A stretch of DNA of 64,000 bases from Hofstenia miamia. Lineage: Eukaryota > Xenacoelomorpha > Acoela. The stretch spans positions 469,228 through 533,227 of the forward strand of contig SCFE01000019.1 in assembly GCA_004352715.1 (NCBI GenBank), given 5' to 3'. Below the pieces are notes generated by a model that did no database searches, was not told the origin of the DNA, and was given only the letters and a program-made list of their open reading frames with translations. Below are positions 18,094-29,845 of this stretch, piece by piece (position 1 is the stretch's first letter; each line of letters opens with the position of its first letter). A program made the position numbers and the translations under genes.

Positions 18094-21000
18094 CTAAATC
18101 AAGAATCTTAATATAAAATGACTATAATAATATTATCTAGGTTATTAACCTATAATGTATTTAAATGCGTACCCAGTATTTAAGCAAAAATTGGCCATAC
18201 TAGTAAAAGTCAAAGTGGATTTCCCAAATATATTGTATTTCATCCGAAAACATCTTTAGAAACATTCAATAAAACTTTTGTGTAGGAGGCTCACGAAGTG
18301 CATGTTCGGAAACTTAGTTAAAGTACTGTAAAATATTGAGATTATCTTAATTCTCATGTAGGGAATGGCTCTTAATTTATTTTGCCAACTATTGCTTTAG
18401 AATTTGCAAATAGCTTGAGCAGATAATGTGGGATATATGCGCATTGGGTAGGCATATTGCCTGTTTTTAAAATGCTATTGGAGTTTGTGTCACTTTCAAA
18501 AAACGCAAAATTCTTCAGTCTATGAATAATTTTAAAGCACTTACATTAAAACATTGTAAATTTCTAATTTAAATTTGTAATCCCAAACATACTAATTTCG
18601 ACATTACACAAGTCGTGTTTAAAAGTGTGCCGCCTATTTTTTGCAGGGCTATACCTGAATATATGCTTCAATGACGGAAATCGCAACGGGAACTGGTCTA
18701 TCTATTAGTGGTTTGATCCTTCTTCCCTGTTTTATGGGAGCTTCAGAATGAGAATCAGCGGAAGATGAAGGTTTTGGATACTTCCACTCAATAAACCGTT
18801 GCAAAACCAACAATTCCAATGGCGTTAGATTTTGTTTTGTTGAGCAGTATTTCTTTATGTCATCCATATCATTTAGACATTTTCGGGTATACATTCGTTC
18901 AGCAATCCATTTCTAAAGTCACTCGAAATAATTTATTTATTACCGAGATTGCGCTCTATGAGTCATATAGGTTAAGCAAAGTCTCAAAATCTAGATCACA
19001 GGTATTGTATTTTAAACCAGTGTTTGCTGAAAATAAACAATGAATCAATTATTTTTAATTCTTCATTATCTCTTATTTTCAAATTTAATCCATAAATTCT
19101 GTATTAGTAAGCTTGAACTATTTTCACCTGATATTCATTTTTTTTCGCTTCCTTTTCTTCAACTTCTTTGAAAGCCTCGATCTGTGCCTCAGTCAACTTA
19201 ACTGCGCCTAATTTCTGATGGGCTGGTGCTACGACTGGTTTTTTATTTCGCGCAATGTAGAACTGTGATGAATCTTTCGAGGGGACATCAAAAAATTCAT
19301 CTTCAAGTGGTTTTTGGGTATACTTTATATTTTCATTTGCAGTAGAGGAGTCGGTGCAGGACTCGAAGTTTACTACACGTGTTCTTTCACCAATTTGATG
19401 TTCACCCCAAACCTAAATAAGTGCTTAACAGTATTTTACTAACATCTATAAAAAATCAGAGTGCATACACCTTGATAGTTATTAAAATTTGTTCAGAATA
19501 ATCAGAATTTATTAACTATAACATAAAGGCCTATCAAATTACGAGTTGAGTCAGAAGAAGTTTCTTCAATATGCAATAACTATTAAATTTAGCAAATAAT
19601 AATAACGATTACAATTTACAGCTAAATACATTTTATATTTCATGTTGGCAGACGGTGAAAAAAATTCCATTTTAAAAGAGAATTAGTGATGTGCAGGTAA
19701 CACTTTTGTAGTCCACTTACCTAGTCGCCTTTGTATGTTTTGTATCCCTATCCGCAAATGCTTTACCCGTACTCGGCCGCACCCGTACCCGGTAGTTACC
19801 AGCTAAAGTAAATTACTCATGTTTTTAGGAAGTAAGCAAATCATAACAAAATAAGAAAACAATGAAAACAATAATGCAAATTATAACAATTCAAGCAAAT
19901 AGAAAAATATAAATCCATCAAACAATTCACGGACTTGTTCTTGTAAAAATGCTGTTGTTTTACATGTAATGGTGTTATTGGTGTCACAAAAGGCTCGTCC
20001 AGTCTTGACTTGTGTGGCTGGAGTAGCATGATATCCACGAGCAATCATTAGCAATCGAGGAAATCAGTGTTGATTATGATGCCAAAAATTTTTTGTAGGC
20101 TCTCAAGGATCGGTATTCATTAATTTCAGAAGCACGAGAAAGCCAAGATTTATATTGAATAGAATTCCTTAGGCTTTGCAGCTAAGCGATTATACACAGG
20201 GATGCAAAGGAAAATGTTGGTGACTTCTCCATAACAAGTATTTTTAAGGACTTTTAAAAATAACTAAAAAGCTTAACGACCTGTAAATATTTTCCAAAAA
20301 ACGCTTCCCCTTTTGCCATGCATAGTTCGTAAGCTATATTTCAATTATTATTAATAAAAGTTCATTGTTAGTAATTTGACATAAAGCGGGTATCAACATG
20401 TTGTATTAAGAAAATACCTATTAGAATTTACTTTCCATTGTAGCCCAACATAGGAAATTTAATATTATACTATTTTACCCGTTCATAAAGTGACTAAAAA
20501 TTTTAATTGGTTGATACTTTTAGAAACATCGGATTTTCCCGGAAAAAAGGTATAAATATAGAGAGCAACAATTTGTATTTATTATTATAATGTCTCGAAT
20601 TGAGCTTGCTGATAGCATTTGTCTCATAGAATTCTATTATGAGAATGCTCGCTGCGTTTCAATAGCTTTGAGAAAATTTCGTACAATGAAGAACAACAAA
20701 GGAGATCAACCATGCCCGACTGTTGCAGCAGTTACAGCATTGGTTCAAAAGGTCAAGAAAACGGGTAACGTTGCTGATGCCTATCGATCTGACAGGCCAT
20801 CCCAAAGTTGGAACCGGTTCGTCCCGACCAGCCGGTTAGCGGGTCATGCCGGTTGACCGATGTTCACTTAGCCTACTAATGAGAACTGCGAGTAGATCGG
20901 AAGCCCACGATTATTATCCAGATTATGGTGGTGGGTGATTGTGATAAAACATATGTTACAAAACACCACTGATTAACCCTNCATCGGATTTTCCCGGAAA

Positions 21001-24000
21001 AAAGGTATAAATATAGAGAGCAACAATTTGTATTTATTATTATAATGTCTCGAATTGAGCTTGCTGATAGCATTTGTCTCATAGAATTCTATTATGAGAA
21101 TGCTCGCTGCGTTTCAATAGCTTTGAGAAAATTTCGTACAATGAAGAACAACAAAGGAGATCAACCATGCCCGACTGTTGCAGCAGTTACAGCATTGGTT
21201 CAAAAGGTCAAGAAAACGGGTAACGTTGCTGATGCCTATCGATCTGACAGGCCATCCCAAAGTTGGAACCGGTTCGTCCCGACCAGCCGGTTAGCGGGTC
21301 ATGCCGGTTGACCGATGTTCACTTAGCCTACTAATGAGAACTGCGAGTAGATCGGAAGCCCACGATTATTATCCAGATTATGGTGGTGGGTGATTGTGAT
21401 AAAACATATGTTACAAAACACCACTGATTAACCCTGTGTTTTTATTTGCATAAAGTGCTTTTGCTTCTGATGCATTCTGTCTCAATGACAGCTATTATTT
21501 AGGAAAATGTATCTAAAAATGATTATGAACGCATGACAACCACAAAGGCTTTGGGTTACTTTCTTTAGATATGAAGACGAAATCTTTGTATTTTACGTGC
21601 TAAAGAGTGAGATCATGAAGATTTCACACTATACATGCACATAATACCAAAATTATTGACATCATTTTGAAAGTCTTCCTCATTTTAAAATGCGAAGACA
21701 AAATTGCATACTGACTTGACTCGCTCACCGGCCAATATTGGTCAACAAGAGCATGCTTTTCTATTTTTAGCCATTTTGCGAGTCAGAATTTTCTTTATTG
21801 TCCAAATTTCAATGTGAAAGTTTGGTAACAACAAAATTGTTTAATGTTTTCTTATTTTTCGTAATATATTGAATTAGAGTTCTATACATTGGATTGGTGA
21901 TATTATAATTTATTTTTGCAATTAAATTATATGTAAGTTTTAAGTTTATTGGCCGCCAATCGGAATTATCAATAAACCAGTCTTACAGCCAACTAAGGAT
22001 TTCTTGATACAGGTATTATTTGGATGTATAGTCCTGCACAATCCATATCGCATTGTTTTGCATTGAATGAGTTGTAATATAGATACGTGCAGTCCTTTCA
22101 GTTCTGAAAATCGAAATCATTCCAGTTTCCGCATCTCAACCCAAATGCCCGCAAAGTATTCGTGATACCAACCTTAAAGGCAAAGTGTGGGCTCAACGTA
22201 TCCTCGGCAGGACATTTTGTTAATGAAAATCGTACTCTTTTAAAAGAGATGCTGTTAAGGCATTTGTAGTTTTGAAAGGAGCAAGACTTAACAAACTTAT
22301 CTAGACTGTTAATCTGTACTGATGAGTTGCATACCTCGCAAATTTAAGAAATAATCAAATTTGAGAACATAAGTTTCTTAGCCATTAAATTCCTCTGCCT
22401 TTTCCCTTAGCTGTTTCTCGCTTGCGAGTTTGACAGCATAATTTGACGAAATTATTTATAATCTATAATCTAATCTGTACGGATAATTTGCATACTTTAT
22501 GAATATTAAAAACAGTTCAATTTGAGAATATTGCTTTCTTATACGTTACCCTTCTGTATTCTTTCCTTAACTTTGAGAAAATATCCCTATTGAGGCGCAA
22601 AGATCAAATTCTGAGTGCCGGCTCATTTGGGTCAGCAAAAATCCTGACCGGTTCCAACTCTGTTTCAAAGTCTACTGCTTTTAAAGTGCTTATACAATTT
22701 CTTAACACTAGAAGCACAAAATGTGTCAAAATTGACTCAAATTAAAATTTTGTTTACTTGCGTATGGATTCATTCAAAACAACAGCAGGTATATACACCT
22801 CCAAAAATATCGATAATCTATTTGAATTTCTGTAAGTCAATTTTTTTTCATTCTTTTGCATAATGTTTTTATTGAAATGCTACATGTAAAATGGATCTCA
22901 AGGAATATGGCACTTCTAGTGTTAAGATTTATTCACTTCGCATGCAAATTCTTCAAAAATTACAGAACTCTTTCTGTGAAACACTTTTAAGACGTGTTGA
23001 CGAAATGCCCAATTTCTTAGCTGATGTCATTTGAACAGATGAAACGCATTTCTATCTTAATGGGGCTGTCAACACATAGAATACCTGAATATGGTGTACG
23101 TCTAATCTCAATGAAACAATTGAAGAATCACTACATTCTTAAAAAGTAACAGTTTGGTGTGGTTTCACAAAGAAATTCTTCCTTACTCCCTTTTTCTTTC
23201 AAGATGAAAATGGAGCAACGATAACAGTGAATGGAGAACGCTACATGAGCATTTGAGAAAGCCATGTACTAACTTGTCGACGTGCTTTAAGTAGATCGAT
23301 ATATCAACAAGATGGAACGACACTCCAAGCCTCAAACATCGTTAAGGATTGCTTGAGAAGAAATTTTAGCAAAAAAGTAATCGCTCTCGGCTTTGATTTT
23401 CCGTGGCCTCCAAGAAGCCCCGATTTAAGCCAATGTGATTTTTGGCTCTGGGGTTATTTCAAATCGAATGTGTATGTCCCACAGCCCGAAAATCTGAATG
23501 TTCTAAAAGAGCGTATTGCACTTGCAGTCAAAGATATACCAGAAACAATCCTGAAAGCGACTGTAAAATCAATGATTTCAAGAGCCCAGCTTTGTTTGTC
23601 AAATAATGGTGGTCACATTAACCCAAAATATAATTGATAAATCCGACATATTGTTCTTTGTTTTTATTTTATTCTGTTTGAATAAGGGTTTATATAAAGT
23701 TTTCATTTTTGAGTTTTTAGTTTTGTAGTTATTATATATATATATATNNNNNNNNNNNNNNNNNNNNNNNNNNNNNNNNNNNNNNNNNNNNNNNNNNNNN
23801 NNNNNNNNNNNNNNNNNNNNNNNNNNNNNNNNNNNNNNNNNNNNNNNNNNNNNNNNNNNNNNNNNNNNNNNNNNNNNNNNNNNNNNNNNNNNNNNNNNNN
23901 NNNNNNNNNNNNNNNNNNNNNNNNNNNNNNNNNNNNNNNNNNNNNNNNNNNNNNNNNNNNNTATATATATATTATTATGTTAAAATTTATAATGCTATTT

Positions 24001-24658
24001 CTGATGATGTACTATGGAATTAGAATTTTGTGAAACCATCGAATCGGTATCCAGTATCAGATACAGAATTGGAATGAGAATCGATTCTGATTTCCTCTGA
24101 AATTCGATTCTGGATTAGATGATTTTTTTCAAAAATTCACACACCATATGCACATGAATGCTTCTTAGGTTGAAATGCATAAAATCATGCAATCAAAGAA
24201 AATTTTTGTTATCGAACCTTGAAGTTCAGCCTTGAAGAACTGATGCTATTCTAAGCTGTAGACCATTTTAATTTTTGTTGATAGAATAAAACTCGCATAA
24301 TAAATATTTTTCATATATCATATTTTTAATAAAGTTTTCCTAGAAGTAAATAAATACCCAGTCCAGTTGGAACAAATAATTGAAAATAATGATTTATAAG
24401 ACGGATCATTTTTATCACTATGCTATATATTGTACTATGATATTGAAATGTATAGTAGAACTATGCGTGAGATACATTCAAAATATGAAAGACAATGAAT
24501 GTTACCTGCAGCCCAGTCACATAAGTCTTGGACTGTGTTAAATTTCTCCTCTTATAATATCGCAATTGCTCGTCAACTGATAAGTGTCCAATATACTTCT
24601 CATCAAAAAGTTGTCGTAAGCCGAAATCGTCTTCGTCATCCATGCAAAATTTAGTCAT
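16327..24658 (-). CDS. EF-hand protein of 820 residues, EFCAB12-like (tentative)
   Basis: Four exons join in phase 0 on the minus strand: 24658-24506, 19412-19128, 18912-18655 and 18093-16327, each bounded by GT-AG. The product starts MTKFCMDDEDDFGLRQLF and ends SNLSGAAKA. Residues 246-257 form a canonical EF loop (DHDKDWQLSRDE: Asp at 1, 3 and 5, Glu at 12). A second loop at 282-293 (DSSCSGTLSYKN) lacks the final Glu and is probably weak. A Lys/Glu-rich coiled-coil-like stretch follows, then a Ser/Thr/Lys-rich low-complexity middle and a conserved-looking C-terminal part (ALLHSGDIPTEKAKR, DCWFTYKDFVEANK). The NLTPLELLVLQR segment before the EF hand and the overall order suggest EFCAB12, from memory of the family and not from a search. 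The start is the first in-frame ATG after an upstream stop. Function unknown; calcium binding is plausible. Confidence 0.85.
18655..18912 (-). CDS. EF-hand gene exon 3
   Basis: 86 codons, acceptor GTGACTTTAG, donor CAG|GTATAG. Reads KWIAERMYTRKCLNDMDDI, TKQNLTPLELLVLQRFIEW and VISVIEAYIQ. Helical and basic; it leads straight into the EF-hand exon. Confidence 0.85.
19128..19412 (-). CDS. EF-hand gene exon 2
   Basis: 95 codons, acceptor CTTATTTAG, donor CAG|GTGAAA. It has no internal Met and so is easily missed. It reads VWGEHQIGERTRVVNFES to KLTEAQIEAFKEVEEKEAKK and NEYQ, entirely open, and its phase matches the exons on both sides. Confidence 0.8.
19684..19806. mobile_element. Possible hAT-like terminus in EF-hand intron 1
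   Basis: AGTGATGTGCAGGTAAC followed by GC-richer units with repeated ACCCGTAC resembles hAT terminal and subterminal sequence. No partner end was found, so this is weak. Confidence 0.25.
20527..21435. repeat. Exact 454-bp tandem duplication joined by one n
   Basis: 20527-20980 and 20982-21435 read the same throughout, with one n at 20981 between them. Old transposon sequence would not stay identical over 454 bases, so this is most likely an assembly artefact that doubles the left end of the transposon described next. Confidence 0.85.
21263..22662. mobile_element. hAT-like element inserted in the mariner-like transposase
   Basis: The left end reads TTGGAACCGGTTCGTCC and the reverse complement of the right end reads CAGAGTTGGAACCGGTC, sharing TTGGAACCGGT. 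The left end seems to have lost CAGAG. Flanking octamers TCCCAAAG (left) and TTTCAAAG (right) match at 6 of 8 bases, as expected for an aged hAT target duplication. About 1.4 kb, with no coding sequence that I recognise. Confidence 0.55.
22706..22921. mobile_element. piggyBac-like MITE with TTAA target sites
   Basis: Starts CACTAGAAGCAC after TTAA (22702-22705) and ends GGCACTTCTAGTG before TTAA (22922-22925). The inverted ends share CACTAGAAG. TTAA target duplication is the hallmark of piggyBac-group elements. Removing the 216 bases and one TTAA leaves the transposase frame running FKVLIQFLKIYSLRMQILQ, which confirms that it is an insertion. Confidence 0.75.
23738..23971. other. (TA)n interrupted by a 214-base N gap
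   Basis: TATATA borders the gap (23748-23961) on both sides, so the gap is probably an unresolved microsatellite in EF-hand intron 1. Confidence 0.85.
24506..24658 (-). CDS. EF-hand gene exon 1
   Basis: 51 codons from ATG to the donor CAG|GTAACA. Acidic start (DDEDDFG), then KYIGHLSVDEQLRYYKRRN and YVTGLQ. Joins exon 2 at VWGEHQIGERTR. No AG lies close before this ATG, unlike the other two genes. A CCAAT-type motif and TGACG lie about 180-200 bases upstream. Confidence 0.75.
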
Positions 24659-25538
24659 ATCGAAATGTGATAGAGAACATTGTAGTGTTTATGTGTCCAA
24701 TGCATTAGAAACCATGTTGGCCAAGATACACACATTCGCTGACAGGTGTATTGAAACTCTAGCAAAGTCGAAAGCAATTAATAATTTGTTACTACGAAAT
24801 ATAGTGTACCACACTCTCGCTTTTATTCAATTAGCCATTGGCGATTTTGTGAAATGACGTGGAGTAAAAGGCTATACAGGACACAAATTTAAAACGCTGG
24901 AATAATTAATTATTGATATTAAAACACAGGAAATTGCTTGTTTCGCTTCAAATATCTCTATATTAAAAACGATATTCATAAAAATAGTCAGTAGTCTCTG
25001 TATGACTCGATAGAAAATGGTTAAAGAAAGTTGGAAAATAGTCACTACTATTGTGGGTATCTATAGAAGGTAAGACACACAGTGGTCAGATTTCAGAATT
25101 TTTTATCCCACTGGCATTCCGAACTAAGCTTAGCATTACTTAGCAGGTATCAAAAAATGTGGTTCTATGTTAAGCTAGGTTTATGCATTAAAAATGAAGA
25201 CACATTTGTGACAAAATGCACAAGTTATGCAAAATATGGGGTACATTGTATAAACATATTATTACTTAGAAAATAATTCGGATTGTACACAATCTATTAG
25301 TGAAGTAGTTCAGAACATTTTGTAAACAGGGAATTGACACAGTACTGAAAACTTAAGTATTGTACTTGAGAATAGGGCTAGCTCTTACGTGAAAATGCAG
25401 ACTTGCCACTTCTGATAAATAATCGCAAGTACTTTAATAGACGTGTGGGTTCTTGCAATTTGGATTTAGATAATTCTATACAGAAATCGTATTATTCATG
25501 CTTTTAACCTAAATATATATATATATATATATTCAGGC
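24659..25538. other. 5' flank of EF-hand gene, no other gene seen
   Basis: AT-rich. On the minus strand a CCAAT-type motif (CGCCAATGG) and CGTCA lie around 24835-24858, a possible promoter element for the EF-hand gene. A (TA)n tract lies at 25513-25532. Confidence 0.35.
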
Positions 25539-25685
25539 TGCGATTCTGCAATTTTGGTTATATTAGCAGCAGTTGAAAAACTTTTTATTAAAGCAGAACC
25601 ATTCCTACGCCCATTTAGAGGAAAGCTAAATCCACAGGCTACTGAAAAGTTTTTGTTTATTGATTATAACTACAATAATTATTGA
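25539..25685 (+). mobile_element. hAT transposase C-terminal fragment
   Basis: 49 codons with a stop at the end, reading AAVEKLFIKAEPFLRP, FRGKLNPQATEKFLFI and DYN. This is the hAT dimerisation-domain signature (ERxFSxAGxxxxxxRxxLxPxxxExLLFLxxN). Upstream there is only (TA)n, so it is a small remnant. Confidence 0.55.
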
Positions 25686-25929
25686 TGTTGATAATATTCT
25701 GAAACTGCTTGAAATACTTCCTTTTTGGGCACTTAAAAATACGCACATAATGCTTTCAACTGTCTTTAACTTCCACATTCTTTCTATTTTCTCTGCCAAC
25801 TCCCTGTACTTGTCTATATTCTCTTTCTCCTTGCTTTCTACATTGCTGTCCAAATAGACATCTCTTTAAACCAAGGAATCCAATACATCAAAGAATTGAA
25901 AAACATTTTGTAGGAACCATTTCTTATAA

Positions 25930-26412
25930 ACTCTTTCATTATCAGTCCATTCTTGTATGCATGCACAATTTTGAATTCCTTAAATATTAAAATTAAATAG
26001 GGTCTATAATAGAGCTATATGGACGCTATTCAACATTGATAAACAACTAACTAGAAGGTGCTTATCAAAATATAGGTTACTAAATGCTAAATATATCATC
26101 AAATTTATGAGTTTAGTTAACATGTAAAAACACGCAAAGAAACTAACAGGTTCTCTAAAATTTATGGACCATTTTGTAAAATATACTTCTCGAAATCAGT
26201 CATGTATTGTAGCAAACCGATCCAAATATTTTCAAGATTCCTTTGTGTTTAACACTGCAAGGGAATGGAATAAATTAGACACAGAAATTAGATTTTCAAA
26301 AAATATTAACATCTTCAAGAAATTGTTAAAACACAACCTCTTAAGATACCAGAACATAGTAGGTGCTTCTAAACAATGCATGCCTGGGAATACTATTGCT
26401 TTGATTGAGTAA
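25930..26412 (+). mobile_element. LINE ORF2 C-terminal remnant
   Basis: Reads SFIISPFLYACTILNSLN, then VYNRAIWTLFNID (the NRA-R/W motif of the RT connection region), and after a stop near 26125 an open stretch with FVFNTAREWNKLDTEIRF and FKKLLKHNL before TAA. The WNKL block plus the upstream QNRAIR-like block identify a non-LTR retrotransposon. The GAATGAATAAAG near 26490 may be its 3' end. Confidence 0.6.
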
Positions 26413-26602
26413 TGCTTTTGATTAATAATTTTATTATTTTATTTTTGTTAGTTTTTTGTAAGCTTATTTTTGTCATTTATGTGTGAATGAATAAAGAGCT
26501 TGTTATCCTTATGATTAGAGTCAAAGCAAATTTATTGCAAAAAATAAATATGTTACACTCTACAAACTAGTTTACAAAGACAATATAAATATATATGCAT
26601 TC

Positions 26603-27304
26603 AAAAATTGCATAAGATATAAATGAAATTAAGCACTGCTATATTGCAAAAAAATTATTAGCAGATTGCATCCGGATGAAGATAATTTATAAGTACTTTG
26701 GATTCGCCAATTGTATTTTGTAAATTCAGCAATGCCATTTTGAGGAGATCTTTGTATTTAGTATATTTTTCAGTTTGTCTAATACGAAGAGGGAGTTTAT
26801 TCCACTTATCTGTAGCATGAAAAGAAAATGATTGTTTTGAGGAAAATCTACTGTTCATTTTTTGGGTTCGTTCANNNNNNNNNNNNNNNNNTGGAATGGC
26901 TTTAGAGCTCATGGACACTGGGCAAAATGGCCGTCTTTAGCCCTTTTTAAAACATCAATGAAAAGCACATATCAAATGAGTAAAATTGATTGTTCCCTGG
27001 AACGATTCTGTTAAAATTTAAAGCCTATGAANAAAAATTGCATAAGATATAAATGAAATTAAGCACTGCTATATTGCAAAAAAATTATTAGCAGATTGCA
27101 TCCGGATGAAGATAATTTATAAGTACTTTGGATTCGCCAATTGTATTTTGTAAATTCAGCAATGCCATTTTGAGGAGATCTTTGTATTTAGTATATTTTT
27201 CAGTTTGTCTAATACGAAGAGGGAGTTTATTCCACTTATCTGTAGCATGAAAAGAAAATGATTGTTTTGAGGAAAATCTACTGTTCATTTTTTGGGTTCG
27301 TTCA
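26603..27304. repeat. 272-bp duplicated segment around a 17-N gap and one n
   Basis: 26603-26874 and 27033-27304 carry the same sequence. The first copy stops at 17 N, then 140 unrelated bases lead to a single n and the second copy, which continues. As at 20981 and 1811, this looks like an overlapping contig end that was not merged. Confidence 0.75.
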
Positions 27305-27430
27305 TTAATTTGAATATACTCTTTTAGAAAAGTTAAGGACTCTTGATTATGTGCGAATTTATATATAATGCATAACGTTTGGTAATCAATGGAGTAAACT
27401 GGAGAAAGTATACCGTAGTTGTACTTTATA
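27088..27430 (-). mobile_element. LINE ORF2 C-terminal remnant
   Basis: On the minus strand from about 27430: YGILSPVYSIDYQTLCIIYK, then INERTQKMNSRFSSKQSFSF, HATDKWNKLPLRIRQ and a helical tail to TAA at 27088. The WNKLPLRIR block and preceding motifs are ORF2 C-terminal. The copy at 26658-26874 is the artefactual duplicate. Confidence 0.65.
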
Positions 27431-28358
27431 TTTTTATAGACAAAGAAGTCGAACTCGCTCGATTCTTTGTGATCATCACATCGCTACTTATATCGGGGGT
27501 TTAGACGAGCAATTCAATCAAAATGTGACAGATCTATTCTCAGCCAATCACTAGTCTAACCATGGCCTAAGAAGACAGCATTATTTTCTAATCTGAAGAA
27601 CATGAACGTGAAAATGATTGGAGCTTAACTATGCGACTGTTGTGTTAGAATGGACACGAGATTTGCCGCACTTTGTTAAAAATTATGGAAATCAATCCAA
27701 ATGCAGTAAATGCTATAGAGTTTAAAAATAACTTGCTGAAAAAAAATTCGCATTTTAAAATTCTACATTAGTATCTCAAGCCCTTCTAATATTCAATCTA
27801 TGTTTGGTTTTTAAATATCTTGTGTAGATTTATTATAAATTTCTAGCATCCCCAAATTTAGTCGAGCAAATCAAAAAAATTAACAAATTTATTTGATAAT
27901 GAACATGAAAATAATTTTAAAATGGACCGAATTGACATCAATTTAAATTTGTTGAGCTTAGGAATTCCTTGTAAAGGCTGCGCCTGGCTTGATCCCACAT
28001 CTATCCATGTCAACCTCAGAGTTATGTTGGCTGTCAACTTCATTTTCAAAGAAGTCAAATTTAATGTCATACCAGCGCTGTTCAATATATTAGATGTCAT
28101 AGAATTTCATAAATACTTTCATTAATTTCATTTTGAAAAAACATTTGCATAAAAGCCTGGTAAGAAACCGAGTTATTACTACAGACGCTGTATGTTAGAT
28201 GTTGACTGTTCAAGCTCGTTGGCAAACATCGATTTGCTTATGAGTTTTCAATAAGTGACCGAGAGTGAGGTGGACAGCAAGGGCAATACCTTCAATTTTG
28301 GAGAGGCTTGGCCTCCTATGGGCCAGACAATTCCGTAAGGCCACGACAGGATTCGGCT
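27431..28358. other. No recognisable feature
   Basis: Short antisense open-frame pairs only. Nothing identifiable. Confidence 0.35.
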
Positions 28359-28720
28359 AAGACTTGTCAACGAGCAGAACTTCTGACAATCCGACCGTGC
28401 AGAGCTTGAGCACTGCATTGGATATATAATGAGCCTAAAACAATATCTTTTAAGCGAAGCAAATTTGTAGCTCTGCATGTTAATTTGATTATGCAGATTT
28501 TACTTATTTTTTCATTCAATCAGGCTTTCATATTTTAAAATGCTTGTTAAACAATAGGAAGATCTATGTAAACAATTCTGAGAGCGCATTGATTTTAAAA
28601 AAAATTATCGAGCTAAACCGAGCCTCATTGAAATGTTCTATGTGGCGAGCCGAGCCGAAAATACTCAAAAGTAAAACAAGCCGAGACGAGCTTAAAAATA
28701 TCGGCTCGTTTACAAGTCTG
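28359..28720 (+). mobile_element. hAT-like MITE, copy 1
   Basis: The left end AGACTTGTCAACGAGC and the reverse complement of the right end CAGACTTGTAAACGAGCC are inverted repeats. Flanking octamers ATTCGGCT and GTTAGGCT match at 6 of 8 bases, an aged 8-bp target duplication as made by hAT elements. The interior contains CGAGCCTCATTGAAA and GCGAGCCGAGCCGAA, shared with the inverted copy at 29846-30190. Confidence 0.65.
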
Positions 28721-29845
28721 GTTAGGCTTGGGTCAAGATATTTTAAAAAACGGGGCGAAATTGCTTCCTATTACGCTACAGTGCAGCAAATTAGCCAATC
28801 TAAATTATAGGTAAGCAAAATGTGGAAAATGAAATTTATATTTTGAAATTGAACATTACTATTCCACTGAACATTTCATAGTTACGCCAAAGTTAGCAGA
28901 TCGTGTTTTATCATGCAACATGTGTTCAAAATTTAAACCACTAAAAACCACCGCGTTGGTAGAATGTAGAAATGTTTAGTAGGATCTTCTGCTCTTCTAT
29001 TATTCAAATAAGGTTGTTCAATGTCAGTATTACAATTTTATAGCATACCCAACCTTAATCAAATAAACCAAAAAAATGTATTTTTTGGCAAAAAACATAA
29101 AATGGACAGAAATAGCATAAATTTTAATATTACAGGCCTAACATTTTCGATCAATGTCTCTCTACTGTGTCCCCCCCAAGTGAAAATGTGAAATGGCAAA
29201 ATCCTCAAATATTATCCAGTTTTTAACTAATTAATAAATTTAAAAATTAGAATAAGTGTGTATCATACGCTTAATACATACAGTTTAGTGTAGTCAACAT
29301 ATGCTTATTGCATATACTATTGTGCACATATTTTCTAAACACATATTGTTTTAAAACTTAACAGTCCTCTTAGTAAATTGTATATTCTCCGCTATTGTTC
29401 AATGTTCATGTGGCATTGTAACTGTGTCAATAGTTATAGTAACACATTTTGAACACTGCACTGCAGTATTAATATTTGAAAGAAATTCATATATTTGTTT
29501 AAAAAATATAGAGAAAATATATTATTAAAATGTCCTCTAAAATATCAATTATTATAATACAAATTAAAAATAAATTTAAAAACTTAATCACTAATAACCT
29601 ATATTGTGCATGTAGAACGCGTTGCAGATTTTTTTGCGGGAAATTCATATCAATACTTGTTTGCAAATTTGCACTGTACATAAAAGCAAGCAGTAGAAAA
29701 ATCATTTTATTGCCATTTAATTCAATATAACCATTTTTAAGTTAAAAAAAACAAAAGTATATATATATAATATATGTGTGATGGTCACTCTGAATCAGGG
29801 GTAAACATTAGCATGGGTTGCCTTGTCTGACCATTGGTCGGTGAC
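28721..29845. other. Spacer between the two MITE copies
   Basis: AT-rich, no gene recognised. Antisense open frames at 29499-29730 are probably chance. Confidence 0.35.

Larger units (their letters stand above)
20982..23651 (+). mobile_element. Mariner/Tc1-superfamily transposase pseudogene, interrupted by two other elements
   Basis: The N-terminal part (21045-21262) reads MSRIELADSICLIEFYYENA, AVTALVQKVKKTGNVADAY and RSDRPS, the HTH head and GRP-like linker found in this transposase group. The frame resumes at about 22664 with VSKSTAFKVLIQFLK, then RMQILQKLQ, TDETHFYLNG (first Asp), KVTVWCGF, QQDG (second Asp), PPRSPDLSQCDFWLWGYFKS (third Asp in CDFW) and a tail to 23637. Stops at the position before TDETHF and later show it is dead. 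TCGGATTT recurs near both ends (20528 or 20983, and inverted at 23641), possible terminal repeats. It lies in EF-hand intron 1, on the opposite strand to the gene. Confidence 0.75.
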
